DNA of 64,000 bases from Neobacillus niacini (GTDB taxonomy: Bacteria > Bacillota > Bacilli > Bacillales > Cytobacillaceae). Positions within the stretch are counted from its first letter, which is position 1. Every line of letters begins with the position of its first letter. The notes under the pieces are model-generated. The model had not been told where the DNA came from. It searched no databases and saw only the letters and a program-made list of their open reading frames with translations. This document shows, in pieces, positions 7,614-16,837 of the stretch. The translations under genes and the position numbers were made by a program. The stretch lies in contig NZ_JAUSZN010000001.1 of assembly GCF_030817595.1 (NCBI RefSeq), positions 6,498,001 to 6,562,000 of the forward strand, given 5' to 3'.

Positions 7614-10007
7614 ATGTCTAAAGACAATCCTGTAAGGAGTCTACTGGCCAATAAAATACAGCGTAGAACATTCCTGAAATGGTCGGGGGCAATTGGTGTC
7701 CCAGTGATCGCTGGCGGTGTAGGAACTAAATTATTGATTGACAAGCAAAAAGAAGAAAACGTTGCAAGTGCCAGTGATTGGGATAATGTTGTATCGACTT
7801 GTAGTATTAATAATTGTGGAGGACGCTGTGTTATAAAGGCATACGTAAAGGATGGTGTAGTCGTACGTGTAGCAACCGACACTCAAGAAAGTGGTGATCC
7901 AAGCATCCCTCCACTTAGAGCATGTGTCCGAGGACGAAACTATCGAAATTTGCTTTATCACCCTGACCGTCTTAAGTATCCAATGAAACGGGTAGGAAAA
8001 CGGGGCGGAGGTAAATTTGAAAGAATTTCATGGGAAGAAGCTATAGATACAATTGCTTCTGAGATTAAACGAATTGGTGATACATATGGTCCGGAATCAA
8101 GATATGTCAATTATGCTTCTGGACAAAGCTGGGGGCTTCATGGCGGTAGAAACAGTGCGAGAAAGGTATTGGCACTAACCGGAGGCTACTTAAATTACCG
8201 GAATGACTACAGTTCCGGTGCAGGAAATGTGGCAACGCCATATACCTATGGAACGAACAATTCAGGTTCTAGCTTTGATTCCTTATTGCATTCTAAGTAC
8301 ATTATCCTTTGGGGACAGAACCCTTCAGAAATGATTTTTTCGACTCCATATCGTGAGTATTTAATGCAAGCAAAGAAAAACGGGGCAAAAATTATTCTCA
8401 TTGACCCTCGGTATACCGATACTGCCATTACTTATGCCGATGAGTGGATCCCGATTAAACCAACAACTGATAATGCGATGATGGATGCAATGGGCTATAT
8501 GATTGTAACCGAAAAATTACATGATCAAACATTCCTTGATAAGTACTGTGTAGGATTTGATGGTGACCATATGCCTGACGGTATTGCAAAGGAAGAGTCA
8601 ATAAAGAGCTATTTATTAGGTGAAAAAGATGGAGTAGCTAAAACACCAGAATGGGCAGAAAAAATCTGTGGAGTGCCTGCAGAAAAAATCCGTGAGATTG
8701 CCAGAAATTATGCAACTATTAAGCCTGCAGCCCTTATTCAAGGCTGGGCAGCACAAAGGCAGGCATATGGTGAACAATTTATGCGCGGCGGTGCACAGCT
8801 TGCGTGTATTACAGGGAATGTAGGTAAACTTGGCGGCTGGGCAGCAGGTACTGGATACTGGAGCCGTGCAGATATTGTTTATCCATTTAAAGTGGAAAAT
8901 CCGGTAAAGGCTTCTATTCCTTGTTTCCTATGGACAAAGGCTGTTGAACAAGGCACAGAGATGACAGCAGCTGACGGTCTTCAAGGAACAGATAAATTAA
9001 CAACAAATATTAAAATGATTTTTAATATGGCAGGGAATATGCTGGTTAACCAGCACGCTGATATTAATAAAACAACAAGTCTATTAGAGGATGAAAGCAA
9101 AGTAGAATTTATCTGTGTCAGCGATCTTTTTATGACCCCAAGCGCCAAATATGCAGATATTGTTCTGCCAGGAACAACCTTTTTTGAAAGATACGATATA
9201 GGGGTGCCTTGGTGTTTTGGTGATTACGTCGTTTTTGGTGATAAAACGATTGATCCGCTTTATGAATGTCGAAATGAATATGATGTATTTGCAGAAGTGG
9301 CAGAAAAATTAGGGGTTAAGGAGCAATTTACCGAAGGCAGGTCAATACTCGATTTGGTAAAAGAAAGTGTTAAAAGAACACGTGAAGAGCTTGATCCGAG
9401 CTTCCCAACATTTGAAGAGTTCAGGGAAAAAGGTGTTCACCATTTTAAATTTGATGAACCGCTTGTTGGTTTCAAAGCGCAAATTGATGACCTAGAAAAA
9501 AATCCTTTTGAAACACCTTCAGGCAAAATTGAATTATTTTCTAAAACACTATGGGATATGAATCAGCATGAAGAGATACCAGCGATTGCTAAATATATAC
9601 CTTCATGGGAAGGACCGGAAGATCCATTAATTGAGAAGTACCCACTACAGCTCATTAGCTGGCATTATAAACGTAGATGTCATTCCACTTATGATAACAT
9701 GCCGTGGCTTGAGGAAGCAGCGAAACAAGAAATGTGGTTAAATCCAAAAGACGCCCAAAAGCGTGGAATCAAGGATGGAGATAGAGTTCAAGTATTTAAC
9801 GAGCGGGGAAGCTTGTATATTGATGTGAAGGTAACAATTCGAATCACTCCTGGAGTGGCTGGAATTCCACAAGGTGCATGGTATACACCTGACAAAACAG
9901 GCGTAGACCAAAGGGGATCTGTAAATGTGTTAACTTCACAACGACCTACGCCTTTGGCAAAATCAAATCCGCAATTAACAAACCTTGTTGAAGTGAAAAA
10001 AGCGTAA
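7614..10007 (+). CDS. dmsA: Molybdopterin oxidoreductase, DMSO reductase catalytic subunit type
   Basis: 797-aa Mo-bisPGD enzyme exported by Tat: RRTFLKW at residues 17-23 followed by a hydrophobic segment. A [4Fe-4S] site is formed by C63, C68, C72 and C104. The NDYSSG stretch and following PYTYGTNN sit where DmsA-type enzymes place their serine Mo ligand. An excellent GGGGGG-type ribosome binding site precedes ATG 7614. It is first in an operon with a DmsB-type subunit (its ribosome binding site overlaps the dmsA stop) and a multi-cluster ferredoxin. The substrate cannot be read from sequence: DMSO, TMAO or another oxide is likely. Molybdate would come from modAB in this window. Confidence 0.85.
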   Translation: MSKDNPVRSLLANKIQRRTFLKWSGAIGVPVIAGGVGTKLLIDKQKEENVASASDWDNVVSTCSINNCGGRCVIKAYVKDGVVVRVATDTQESGDPSIPPLRACVRGRNYRNLLYHPDRLKYPMKRVGKRGGGKFERISWEEAIDTIASEIKRIGDTYGPESRYVNYASGQSWGLHGGRNSARKVLALTGGYLNYRNDYSSGAGNVATPYTYGTNNSGSSFDSLLHSKYIILWGQNPSEMIFSTPYREYLMQAKKNGAKIILIDPRYTDTAITYADEWIPIKPTTDNAMMDAMGYMIVTEKLHDQTFLDKYCVGFDGDHMPDGIAKEESIKSYLLGEKDGVAKTPEWAEKICGVPAEKIREIARNYATIKPAALIQGWAAQRQAYGEQFMRGGAQLACITGNVGKLGGWAAGTGYWSRADIVYPFKVENPVKASIPCFLWTKAVEQGTEMTAADGLQGTDKLTTNIKMIFNMAGNMLVNQHADINKTTSLLEDESKVEFICVSDLFMTPSAKYADIVLPGTTFFERYDIGVPWCFGDYVVFGDKTIDPLYECRNEYDVFAEVAEKLGVKEQFTEGRSILDLVKESVKRTREELDPSFPTFEEFREKGVHHFKFDEPLVGFKAQIDDLEKNPFETPSGKIELFSKTLWDMNQHEEIPAIAKYIPSWEGPEDPLIEKYPLQLISWHYKRRCHSTYDNMPWLEEAAKQEMWLNPKDAQKRGIKDGDRVQVFNERGSLYIDVKVTIRITPGVAGIPQGAWYTPDKTGVDQRGSVNVLTSQRPTPLAKSNPQLTNLVEVKKA

Positions 10008-10019
10008 GGAGTGATTATT

Positions 10020-10601
10020 TTGGGCCAAATAGGATTCTACATCAACCAAAGTATCTGTCAAGGCTGTAAGGCGTGTAGTGTAGCATGTAAAGATAAAAAT
10101 AATATAGAAGTAGGGATAAACTTCCGTAGAGTTTATACAAAAGAAGAAGGCTCCTATGTGCTGCAGCCAAATGGTGGGATTGTCCAAGACGTGAAATCGT
10201 ATTATTTCTCGATTGCTTGTAATCATTGCGAACAGCCGGCTTGTTTATTAAACTGTCCGACAGGTGCCATTACGAAGAGTGATGAAAATGGGGTCGTAAC
10301 TATAGATCAGGAGATTTGTGCAGGGACTCAACTATGTGTTAAGGCTTGTCCTTATGGTGGACCACAGTACAATAAAGAGACTTTTAAATCCAATAAATGC
10401 AATTTTTGTATGGACCTTCAAGAAAAAGGAGAAGACCCTGTCTGTGTAGCGACTTGTCCATTAGGAGCAATTGAATTTGGTCCCATTGAAGAGCTTCGTA
10501 AAAAATATGGTGATATAAGGCAGATTAAAGGAATGCCAAGTCCGACGATTATAAAACCAAACATCGTCATTACTCCTCACCGAGACGCAAAACTGGTTTA
10601 A
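10020..10601 (+). CDS. dmsB: DmsB-type four-cluster iron-sulfur electron transfer subunit
   Basis: About 193 aa from TTG 10020; the AAGGAGTGA site overlaps the dmsA stop, indicating coupling. The in-frame GTG at 10011 lies inside that site. Four cysteine groups are visible: CQGCKACSVAC, CNHCEQPACLLNC, CAGTQLCVKAC and CNFC...CVATC. In the third group the second Cys is Thr (residue 103 from TTG). This corresponds to DmsB Cys102 of E. coli and to the Trp that gives NarH a [3Fe-4S] cluster. GPIEELRKKYGD near the C-terminus is typical of DmsB. It passes electrons to DmsA; no DmsC-type anchor follows. Confidence 0.88.
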   Translation: MGQIGFYINQSICQGCKACSVACKDKNNIEVGINFRRVYTKEEGSYVLQPNGGIVQDVKSYYFSIACNHCEQPACLLNCPTGAITKSDENGVVTIDQEICAGTQLCVKACPYGGPQYNKETFKSNKCNFCMDLQEKGEDPVCVATCPLGAIEFGPIEELRKKYGDIRQIKGMPSPTIIKPNIVITPHRDAKLV

Positions 10602-10631
10602 ATAGACTGCAATAAAAGAGTTGGTGAAGAG

Positions 10632-11534
10632 ATGTCAATCCTCGTAAATTGGCTGGAGAGCCTCCATGAAGAAATGAAAGTTACAACGAAATGTTCGAGA
10701 GTGAAGAACAAAAAGTCAACTTGCAGTTATTGTATGGAAAAATGTCAGCATATTGCAATTGAATTAAACGGTGATGTACTCATCATTGATTCAAAAAAGT
10801 GTACTTTGTGTGGGGAGTGCATGATTGCTTGTCCGTTGTCAGCCATTGAAGGGGTTGCGAGTAACCGTAACTTTGAAAAAGGAAGCTTAATCTTTGATAA
10901 CAGCTTTACACCTTCATTGAAAGAATTGCTAATTTATAAAAAAAGAGGAATGACATCTATACAAATTTCTGATCAAGCATTGAATCAAGAATGGGAAAAA
11001 GTATTAGTGGAAACAAATAATCGATTACAATTACTTAATGAAAGCTCTATTACTGTTTCCGAAAAGGTAAAGGATGAAGTGCTCTCAAGAAGAGCCTTCT
11101 TTGGATCATTTCAAAGAGAAGGAAAGAAGCTAGCTAAAAATATGGCTCCTGTCGTATGGAAGATGGAGAAAGATGATTGGAAGTTAACAAAGTATTTTCC
11201 GAATTATCAATTTTATACGGTTGAAATTAACCAGAACAAATGCACACTCTGTCAGGCCTGCTTTTCACTTTGTGGGGAAGACGTATTTGACTTAATCGAC
11301 GACAAGCTCCTCATTAAGGCCGAAAGGTGTGTAAATTGTACATCTTGTAGAGATGTATGTCCTGAAAAAGCAATTAAGATTCAACAAGAAATAAAAAGAA
11401 AAAGTGAACAGGTTAAACGCGTACATTCGAAGACTTGTAAAGACTGTGGTCATACGTTTTACCCCTTTAATAAAGTAACAGAGAAATGTCATGTGTGTGT
11501 AATTAGGGATCCTGATTGGCTAAGTCCGTATTAA
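10632..11534 (+). CDS. Multi-cluster 4Fe-4S ferredoxin-like protein with C-terminal zinc-ribbon motif
   Basis: 300 aa. Four cysteine groups of ferredoxin type are visible: CSYCMEKC, CTLCGECMIACP, CTLCQACFSLCG and CVNCTSCRDVCP. A C-terminal CKDCG...CHVC pair looks like a zinc ribbon. A SRRAFFGSF segment in the middle resembles a Tat motif but is internal and lacks a following hydrophobic stretch, so export by itself is doubtful. The gene follows dmsB by 30 bp and takes the place where dmsC would be expected. I infer a role in electron delivery to, or maturation of, the DmsAB enzyme. No named family is assigned. Confidence 0.75.
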   Translation: MSILVNWLESLHEEMKVTTKCSRVKNKKSTCSYCMEKCQHIAIELNGDVLIIDSKKCTLCGECMIACPLSAIEGVASNRNFEKGSLIFDNSFTPSLKELLIYKKRGMTSIQISDQALNQEWEKVLVETNNRLQLLNESSITVSEKVKDEVLSRRAFFGSFQREGKKLAKNMAPVVWKMEKDDWKLTKYFPNYQFYTVEINQNKCTLCQACFSLCGEDVFDLIDDKLLIKAERCVNCTSCRDVCPEKAIKIQQEIKRKSEQVKRVHSKTCKDCGHTFYPFNKVTEKCHVCVIRDPDWLSPY

Positions 11535-11614
11535 TAATTTCATCCTTTTTTTATTTGAATGATATTGTGCCTTTTGGATAAATTAAACCCATCTTGAGAT
11601 GGGTGGTGAGACTG

Positions 11615-11740
11615 TTGACTAAACGGAATATAAAAACGAAATCTGGACTCCAGACTGCAAAAAGCTTAACGAACTCAGAGTTCGCAAATGAAATGTCACC
11701 ACAGAATAAAAAGGCAAAGAAAGAAAAGCCTCACACATAA
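11615..11740 (+). CDS. Small hydrophilic protein, 41 aa
   Basis: TTG start with GGTGGTGAG 5 bases upstream. The product is Lys/Asn/Ser-rich, with an EFANEM segment that faintly recalls gamma-type small acid-soluble spore proteins. It has no Cys and no hydrophobic segment. It may be a spore-associated peptide, but that is a guess. The gene lies between the dms operon and a strong convergent terminator. Confidence 0.55.
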   Translation: MTKRNIKTKSGLQTAKSLTNSEFANEMSPQNKKAKKEKPHT

Positions 11741-11755
11741 TGACAGCGAAATTGG

Positions 11756-11790
11756 ATGAGCGCCGGGGAAGCCCTAGCGCTCATTTTTTA
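11756..11790. terminator. Bidirectional intrinsic terminator
   Basis: ATGAGCGC (11756-11763) pairs with GCGCTCAT (11777-11784), followed by a T run. It separates the small gene from the convergent MFS gene. Confidence 0.8.
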
Positions 11791-13074
11791 GTTTTGACTT
11801 TTGGTTCCCGGTTTTATAGCGATCAAAGCTACAAAAGCTGCAATTACACTTAGTCCACTTAGTGTAATAAAAATCCAGTGAGTTGCTTGTTTCATCAACA
11901 AGGCAATGATCGGAGGGCCGGCTGCTACTCCGATAAATCTCATTGAGCTGTAAATGGAAGAAATGGTTCCACGCTCTTCCTTCTCAATTCCTTCCGTAAT
12001 TAAGGCATCTAGACATGGAAGACCAATTCCGATGCCAACTCCGGCTATTAAAAACATAGTAAGCATAAACCAGAGCTTAATCGAAAACCATAGAGCCAGA
12101 ATAGCCACTGCTGCTGCAATAATTCCGCCGAAGGTGAGCCATTTCATTAGGATTTTATTTTTTTTAATCGTCTTACCTGCTATAAAAGAGGATAAACAAA
12201 GTGCCCCAAGCGGCAATGCTAAGAATAAACCTTTTTTCAGATCTTTAATTCCATATTTGGTTTCAAATATTTCCGAAAGGTAAAATAGGATACCAAATAG
12301 TACTAACATCAAGATTCCGCCAATAAAAAAGATTGCATATAACCATTTCCCTTTTTCAGTAAAAGTTTTCTTTACATTTTTAAAAAATTGCTTAAAAGGG
12401 ATTGGTTTTGTTCGAGACTTTGGACTCTTTACTAAAAGCATTACCATAATGACCGAGATGGTACAAAAGACTGGAAACGAAAAGAAGGGTAAAAACCAAA
12501 TAAATCCTGCTAGCAAGGAACCTAAAATTGGGCTTAAAACCTTCCCAAATGTATTAGAGGTTTCAATTAAACCTAAACAACTGCTTACATCATCTTCATT
12601 TTTGAACATGTCGCCAACTAAAGGGAGTACGATTGGCATAGCTCCAGCTGCCCCAACCCCTTGAAGGGCCCGTCCGACTAATATTACCCAATAGGCATTT
12701 TCCAGCTTCCAAGCGGCCCATCCTGAAATTAAACCGCCAATTCCTGCGATAATGAGACTCGGAATAATTACTTTTTTTCTTCCAATATGATCTGATATAT
12801 ATCCTGCAACAGGGATTAAGAAAATTGCCACTATAGAATAAACCGTTATAATCATACTCGTTTGGAACGCTGTGATCGACAATTCTTTTTCCATCGAGGG
12901 CAGTACTGGTATTAACATGGAATTCCCTAAGGTCATCACTAACGGAATCGATGACAAGGAAAGTATCGCCCACTTTTGTTTGGAGAGTTCACCTGATTTT
13001 TTCTTTTTTCCAGCTGAAGAGGATTTATTTCTCACAGCCTCTGAACTCGGGCATAATCGTTCAATATGATCCAT
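11788..13074 (-). CDS. MFS transporter, drug:H+ antiporter type
   Basis: 428 aa with about 12 hydrophobic segments after a 30-residue Lys/Ser-rich cytoplasmic N-terminus. The loop 2-3 motif GYISDHIGRKKVI is the MFS motif A, and GRALQGVGAAGAMP is the DHA1 motif between TM4 and TM5. It is probably an efflux pump of the inner membrane with unknown substrate. It is encoded alone, divergent from the trp operon. Confidence 0.82.
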   Translation of the reverse strand: MDHIERLCPSSEAVRNKSSSAGKKKKSGELSKQKWAILSLSSIPLVMTLGNSMLIPVLPSMEKELSITAFQTSMIITVYSIVAIFLIPVAGYISDHIGRKKVIIPSLIIAGIGGLISGWAAWKLENAYWVILVGRALQGVGAAGAMPIVLPLVGDMFKNEDDVSSCLGLIETSNTFGKVLSPILGSLLAGFIWFLPFFSFPVFCTISVIMVMLLVKSPKSRTKPIPFKQFFKNVKKTFTEKGKWLYAIFFIGGILMLVLFGILFYLSEIFETKYGIKDLKKGLFLALPLGALCLSSFIAGKTIKKNKILMKWLTFGGIIAAAVAILALWFSIKLWFMLTMFLIAGVGIGIGLPCLDALITEGIEKEERGTISSIYSSMRFIGVAAGPPIIALLMKQATHWIFITLSGLSVIAAFVALIAIKPGTKSQN

Positions 13075-13200
13075 TTTTCTTCTATCCCGCCTTCATTATG
13101 ATGTGCTAACGTTAATATTGACATCTTTAATTTAAAATAACTATCAAACAACAATCCTTTAAATGGAATATCCCTAAATTGAATTTTCTAAAAATTAATG

Positions 13201-13230
13201 TTGACATCACGCTTTAAAATGGTTTAATAT
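13201..13230 (+). promoter_or_regulatory. Predicted trp operon promoter
   Basis: TTGACA at 13201-13206 and TAATAT at 13225-13230, 18 bp apart. It starts the tandem T-box leader. Confidence 0.7.
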
Positions 13231-13239
13231 AAAAATCAA

Positions 13240-13516
13240 TAAAGCAAGGCATTGATGAAGAGTAGTAACTTTTACGGATTCTTTAGAGAGCTGATGGTTG
13301 GTGCAAATCAGTGTAGACGTATTAGTGAATGGACTTCGGAGCCTCCAAACCGAACCTCCTATAGGGTCAGTAGGCTTTGGCGAAATCCTCATCGTTACAA
13401 GAGGCAGATATTCAAGCATGGCATTGCTTCGATATCGGTTAAGTGAGCTGATTTTTGGCTAATGAAGGTGGCACCACGGGTCTTCCGTCCTTTTTGGATG
13501 GAGGGCCCTTTTTGTT
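13240..13516 (+). promoter_or_regulatory. T-box riboswitch 1 (tRNA-Trp) of the trp operon
   Basis: The T-box core AAGGTGGCACCACGGG is at 13465-13480. The stem I landmarks AGAGAG and a GGTGCAAATC-like apical region are present, and the specifier region reads GAA-TGG-AC (TGG = Trp). The competing terminator has arms in 13478-13490 and 13496-13508 followed by T5. Uncharged tRNA-Trp would stabilise the antiterminator. Confidence 0.9.
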
Positions 13517-13529
13517 TTTAATTTTATAA

Positions 13530-13822
13530 ATTAAATCGTTGATCAAGAGGAGTACACTTATTTTATTCTTTTCAGAGAGCCGGGGAAGGTGAGAGCCCGG
13601 TAAGAATGGATTTGTGGAATGGACTTGTGAGAGGCTGCCTGAACATAAGTAGGGCTGCACGGAGTTCCGCCGTTAAAAGGATAGGATATTGGACTTTTAT
13701 ATCATCCAGTATCTGAAAGAGGAAGCTGCAAACACGGCTTCAAAGGGAGGTGGCACCACGGTCATAGAATCGTCCTCTATATGCATAAAGACTTTTTATG
13801 TATATAGAGGACGATTTTTTTA
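13530..13822 (+). promoter_or_regulatory. T-box riboswitch 2 (tRNA-Trp) of the trp operon
   Basis: A second complete element: AGAGAG in stem I, specifier context GGAA-TGG-AC, T-box core GGAGGTGGCACCACGG (13746-13761), and a long terminator with arms from 13768 and to 13816 followed by T7. Two T-boxes in series reading the same codon give a steep AND-type response to tryptophan starvation. Confidence 0.9.
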
Positions 13823-13848
13823 TTTATTTACGAAGGGATGCAAAATTT

Positions 13849-15231
13849 ATGAAAACAAAAAATGGTTTTTTATTAAAAGAACTAAAAGGGGATACATTCA
13901 CACCCATCTCTATTTTGCAGAAAATTAGCGGAGACAAAAAGTTCTTATTAGAAAGTTCACATAAGTACCATGATTCTGGTAGATACTCTTTCATTGGTTC
14001 AGACCCAGCATTGGAATTGATATCTAGCGGTGACTCCAATCAATTAGTTTATCGGAATGGTAATCGTGAGGTTTTACAAGGAAACCCCTTAGAAATCATA
14101 AAAAATATACTGCCGCAAGTTGAAGAATCGCCCTTTCCATTTATTGGCGGAGCAGTTGGGTATGTAGGTTATGACATTATCCGTCAATTTGAAGCTATTG
14201 GAGAAGAGTTCCCCAATGGCCTGAATATGCCGGATGTCCATTTAATGTTTTATGAGGAAGTAATTGTCTTTGACCATCTTGAAGAAAAAATTACAGTTTG
14301 CGGTATTCCACTTACTACGGGAAGCAATAGAAATTTACTAGAAAAGAGGATGGAGCAAAAGATTGAAGAGTTAAAGCAGCCGGCCATCTTTCAGGAGGAC
14401 ACACCCTTTCAATTTTCAGGATTTGAATCAGAAACATCGAAGGAACAATTTATTGAAAATGTAGAAATTGCCAAGGAGCATATAAAAGCAGGGGATATTT
14501 TCCAGGTGGTGCTGTCAAGACGAATGAAGTCTTCTTTCAAAGGGTCACCTCTATCGCTTTACCGTAAGCACCGTGCCCATAACCCGACACCCTATATGTT
14601 TTATATTGATTTCGATGGATATACGGTGATAGGTTCTTCTCCAGAAAGTCTTATAAAAACTAGAGGATCGCAAGTGTTTGCAAATCCAATTGCAGGTACA
14701 AAAAAACGAGGAAAAACAATTGAGGAAGATTATTTGATTGCAAAAGAATTAAAAAGTGATGAAAAGGAATTGGCAGAGCACAAAATGCTCGTTGACCTCG
14801 GTCGAAATGACTTAGGGAGGGTTTGTGAATTCGGCTCTGTAACTGTTGATAAGTATATGCAGGTTGAAAAGTTCCGCCATGTTATCCATCTGGTATCAGA
14901 AGTCAGTGGTACATTAACAAAGGACCATAGCAATCTCGATGCTTTGGCAGCATGTCTTCCTGCAGGGACGGTTTCTGGGGCACCGAAAATCAGAGCTATG
15001 GAAATTATCAACAAATTGGAAAAATCAAAAAGGGGACTTTATTCCGGAGCAATTGGTTATTTATCCGCAAACGGAAATATTGATTTTGCCCTTGCGATTC
15101 GGACAATGATTTTGAAAGAGGGAACTGCCTACATACAGGCAGGTGCAGGGATTGTACATGACTCTAACCCTGAGTCAGAGTATGAAGAAACAATCAATAA
15201 ATTAAAAGCCTTTTTGGAGGGTGAACAATGA
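13849..15231 (+). CDS. trpE: Anthranilate synthase component I
   Basis: 460 aa, first gene of trpEGDCFBA. Converts chorismate and ammonia (from TrpG) to anthranilate. Chorismate-enzyme motifs are present: IAGTKKRG, DLGRNDLGRV, LPAGTVSGAPK and IQAGAGIVHDS. The N-terminal LLESS motif is the Trp feedback site of the family. The start is ATG 13849 with AAGGGATG upstream. The last 4 bases overlap trpG (ATGA), indicating coupled translation. It is expressed behind two tRNA-Trp T-boxes rather than TRAP. Confidence 0.96.
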   Translation: MKTKNGFLLKELKGDTFTPISILQKISGDKKFLLESSHKYHDSGRYSFIGSDPALELISSGDSNQLVYRNGNREVLQGNPLEIIKNILPQVEESPFPFIGGAVGYVGYDIIRQFEAIGEEFPNGLNMPDVHLMFYEEVIVFDHLEEKITVCGIPLTTGSNRNLLEKRMEQKIEELKQPAIFQEDTPFQFSGFESETSKEQFIENVEIAKEHIKAGDIFQVVLSRRMKSSFKGSPLSLYRKHRAHNPTPYMFYIDFDGYTVIGSSPESLIKTRGSQVFANPIAGTKKRGKTIEEDYLIAKELKSDEKELAEHKMLVDLGRNDLGRVCEFGSVTVDKYMQVEKFRHVIHLVSEVSGTLTKDHSNLDALAACLPAGTVSGAPKIRAMEIINKLEKSKRGLYSGAIGYLSANGNIDFALAIRTMILKEGTAYIQAGAGIVHDSNPESEYEETINKLKAFLEGEQ

Positions 15232-15839
15232 TTTTATTAATAGATAATTTCGACTCTTTTACCTTCAACCTTTATCAGTATTTAGGAGAATTAGGTGAAA
15301 ACGTTACAGTCAGTAGAAATAATCAACTTACCATTGAGCAAATACGGAAAATAAATCCTAAGGCCATTATCCTTTCTCCGGGTCCTGGGAAACCAGAGGA
15401 TGCGGGAATATGTATTGAGGTTATTCAAGAGTTATATCAAGAAATTCCAATTTTGGGGATTTGTTTAGGTCATCAAGCAATCGGGGCTGCATTCGGCAGC
15501 GAAATAAGAAGAGCTCATTTTATTAAACATGGAAAAACTTCAGCGATCACACATAATGGCAATGGTATTTTTACTTATTTGACCTCTCCGTTAGAAGTGA
15601 TGCGCTATCATTCTTTAGTTGTAGATAAGGAGAAGCTATCACCTGATTTGGAATGTGTGGCACAATCACTGGATGATCAAGAAATAATGGCACTCAAGCA
15701 CCGTTATTATCCAGTATATGGTTTGCAGTTTCATCCTGAATCGATTGGTACCCCATTTGGGAAACAAATGCTTCAAAACTTTTTAACTGAAATAGAAGGG
15801 AAGAAGAAAAATGAAGAATTTTTTACTCCAGTTAGCTGA
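15228..15839 (+). CDS. trpG: Anthranilate synthase component II, glutamine amidotransferase
   Basis: 203 aa class I glutamine amidotransferase supplying ammonia to TrpE. The nucleophile is C79 in GICLGHQ, with the His/Glu of FHPES later. In B. subtilis this subunit is shared with folate synthesis and encoded outside the trp operon; here it lies inside, overlapping trpE by 4 bp and trpD by 29 bp. Confidence 0.95.
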   Translation: MILLIDNFDSFTFNLYQYLGELGENVTVSRNNQLTIEQIRKINPKAIILSPGPGKPEDAGICIEVIQELYQEIPILGICLGHQAIGAAFGSEIRRAHFIKHGKTSAITHNGNGIFTYLTSPLEVMRYHSLVVDKEKLSPDLECVAQSLDDQEIMALKHRYYPVYGLQFHPESIGTPFGKQMLQNFLTEIEGKKKNEEFFTPVS

Positions 15840-16836
15840 AGGTGAATCTTTCTCTGAGCCACAAATGAAGGAGGCAATGGACTTATTGTTAGGTGAAGAG
15901 GTATCTGAAAGTGAAATTGCGGCATTTCTAATGGGCTTAAAATCGAAAGGGGAAACAGTAGAAGAGATTACTGGTATTGTGAAAGGGTTAAAGGAGAACA
16001 CCCTTCCATTTCGCAAGAGGTTTCCAAATGTTCTAGATAATTGCGGTACAGGTGGGGATGGATCTTCGAGTTTTAATATTAGTACTACTTCCGCATTTGT
16101 GATCGCAGGTGCTGGTATCCCCGTTGCAAAACATGGAAACCGGAGTATATCCAGTAAAACTGGAAGTGCAGATGTGCTTGAGTATTTAGGAATCAACTTA
16201 AATTTACCAGTAGATGTAACAGAAGAAATTCTCGATGAACTTGGTATTGCTTTTCTGTTCGCACCTCATGTACATCCAAAACTTAAAAAGGTAATGATGG
16301 TAAGAAGACAACTGAAAATCCCAACTATTTTCAATTTTATCGGTCCTCTAACCAATCCAATCGATTTGGATTATCAGTTACTTGGTGTTTATCGAAGGGA
16401 CTTACTTCCGGTCTTTGCAGAGGTACTGCAAAATCTTGGCCGCAAACGTGCAGTCGTAATAAACGGCGCAGGATTTATGGATGAAGCATCTCTTCAGGGA
16501 GAGAACCATCTAACCCTTCTTGAGGATGGTGTGATCTCCAGTAAATGCTTTGTACCCGAAGAAGTTGGATTGCCACAATATGATAACAGCGCCATAAAAG
16601 GCGGGGATTCGAAAGAAAATGCAATTATTTTAAAAAATGTCCTTTCAGGCGAAAAGGGTGCCTGCCGAGATACAGTCTTATTAAATGCTGGAATTGGAAT
16701 TTATACAAGTGGAAAAGCAGAAACCATTTCTGACGGAATTAATATGGCCAGGGAAGTGATTGACTCAGGAGCCGCATATGAAAAATTACATCGTTTAATT
16801 GAAGTAACTCGAAAAGCTCAAAGAGAGGCGATATAA
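15811..16836 (+). CDS. trpD: Anthranilate phosphoribosyltransferase
   Basis: 341 aa. Transfers phosphoribosyl from PRPP to anthranilate. The PRPP loop DNCGTGGDGSSSFN and the KHGNRS motif are intact. The start ATG 15811 follows an AGGGAAG site inside the trpG 3' end, so translation is probably coupled. Confidence 0.96.
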   Translation: MKNFLLQLAEGESFSEPQMKEAMDLLLGEEVSESEIAAFLMGLKSKGETVEEITGIVKGLKENTLPFRKRFPNVLDNCGTGGDGSSSFNISTTSAFVIAGAGIPVAKHGNRSISSKTGSADVLEYLGINLNLPVDVTEEILDELGIAFLFAPHVHPKLKKVMMVRRQLKIPTIFNFIGPLTNPIDLDYQLLGVYRRDLLPVFAEVLQNLGRKRAVVINGAGFMDEASLQGENHLTLLEDGVISSKCFVPEEVGLPQYDNSAIKGGDSKENAIILKNVLSGEKGACRDTVLLNAGIGIYTSGKAETISDGINMAREVIDSGAAYEKLHRLIEVTRKAQREAI

Positions 16837-16837
16837 A

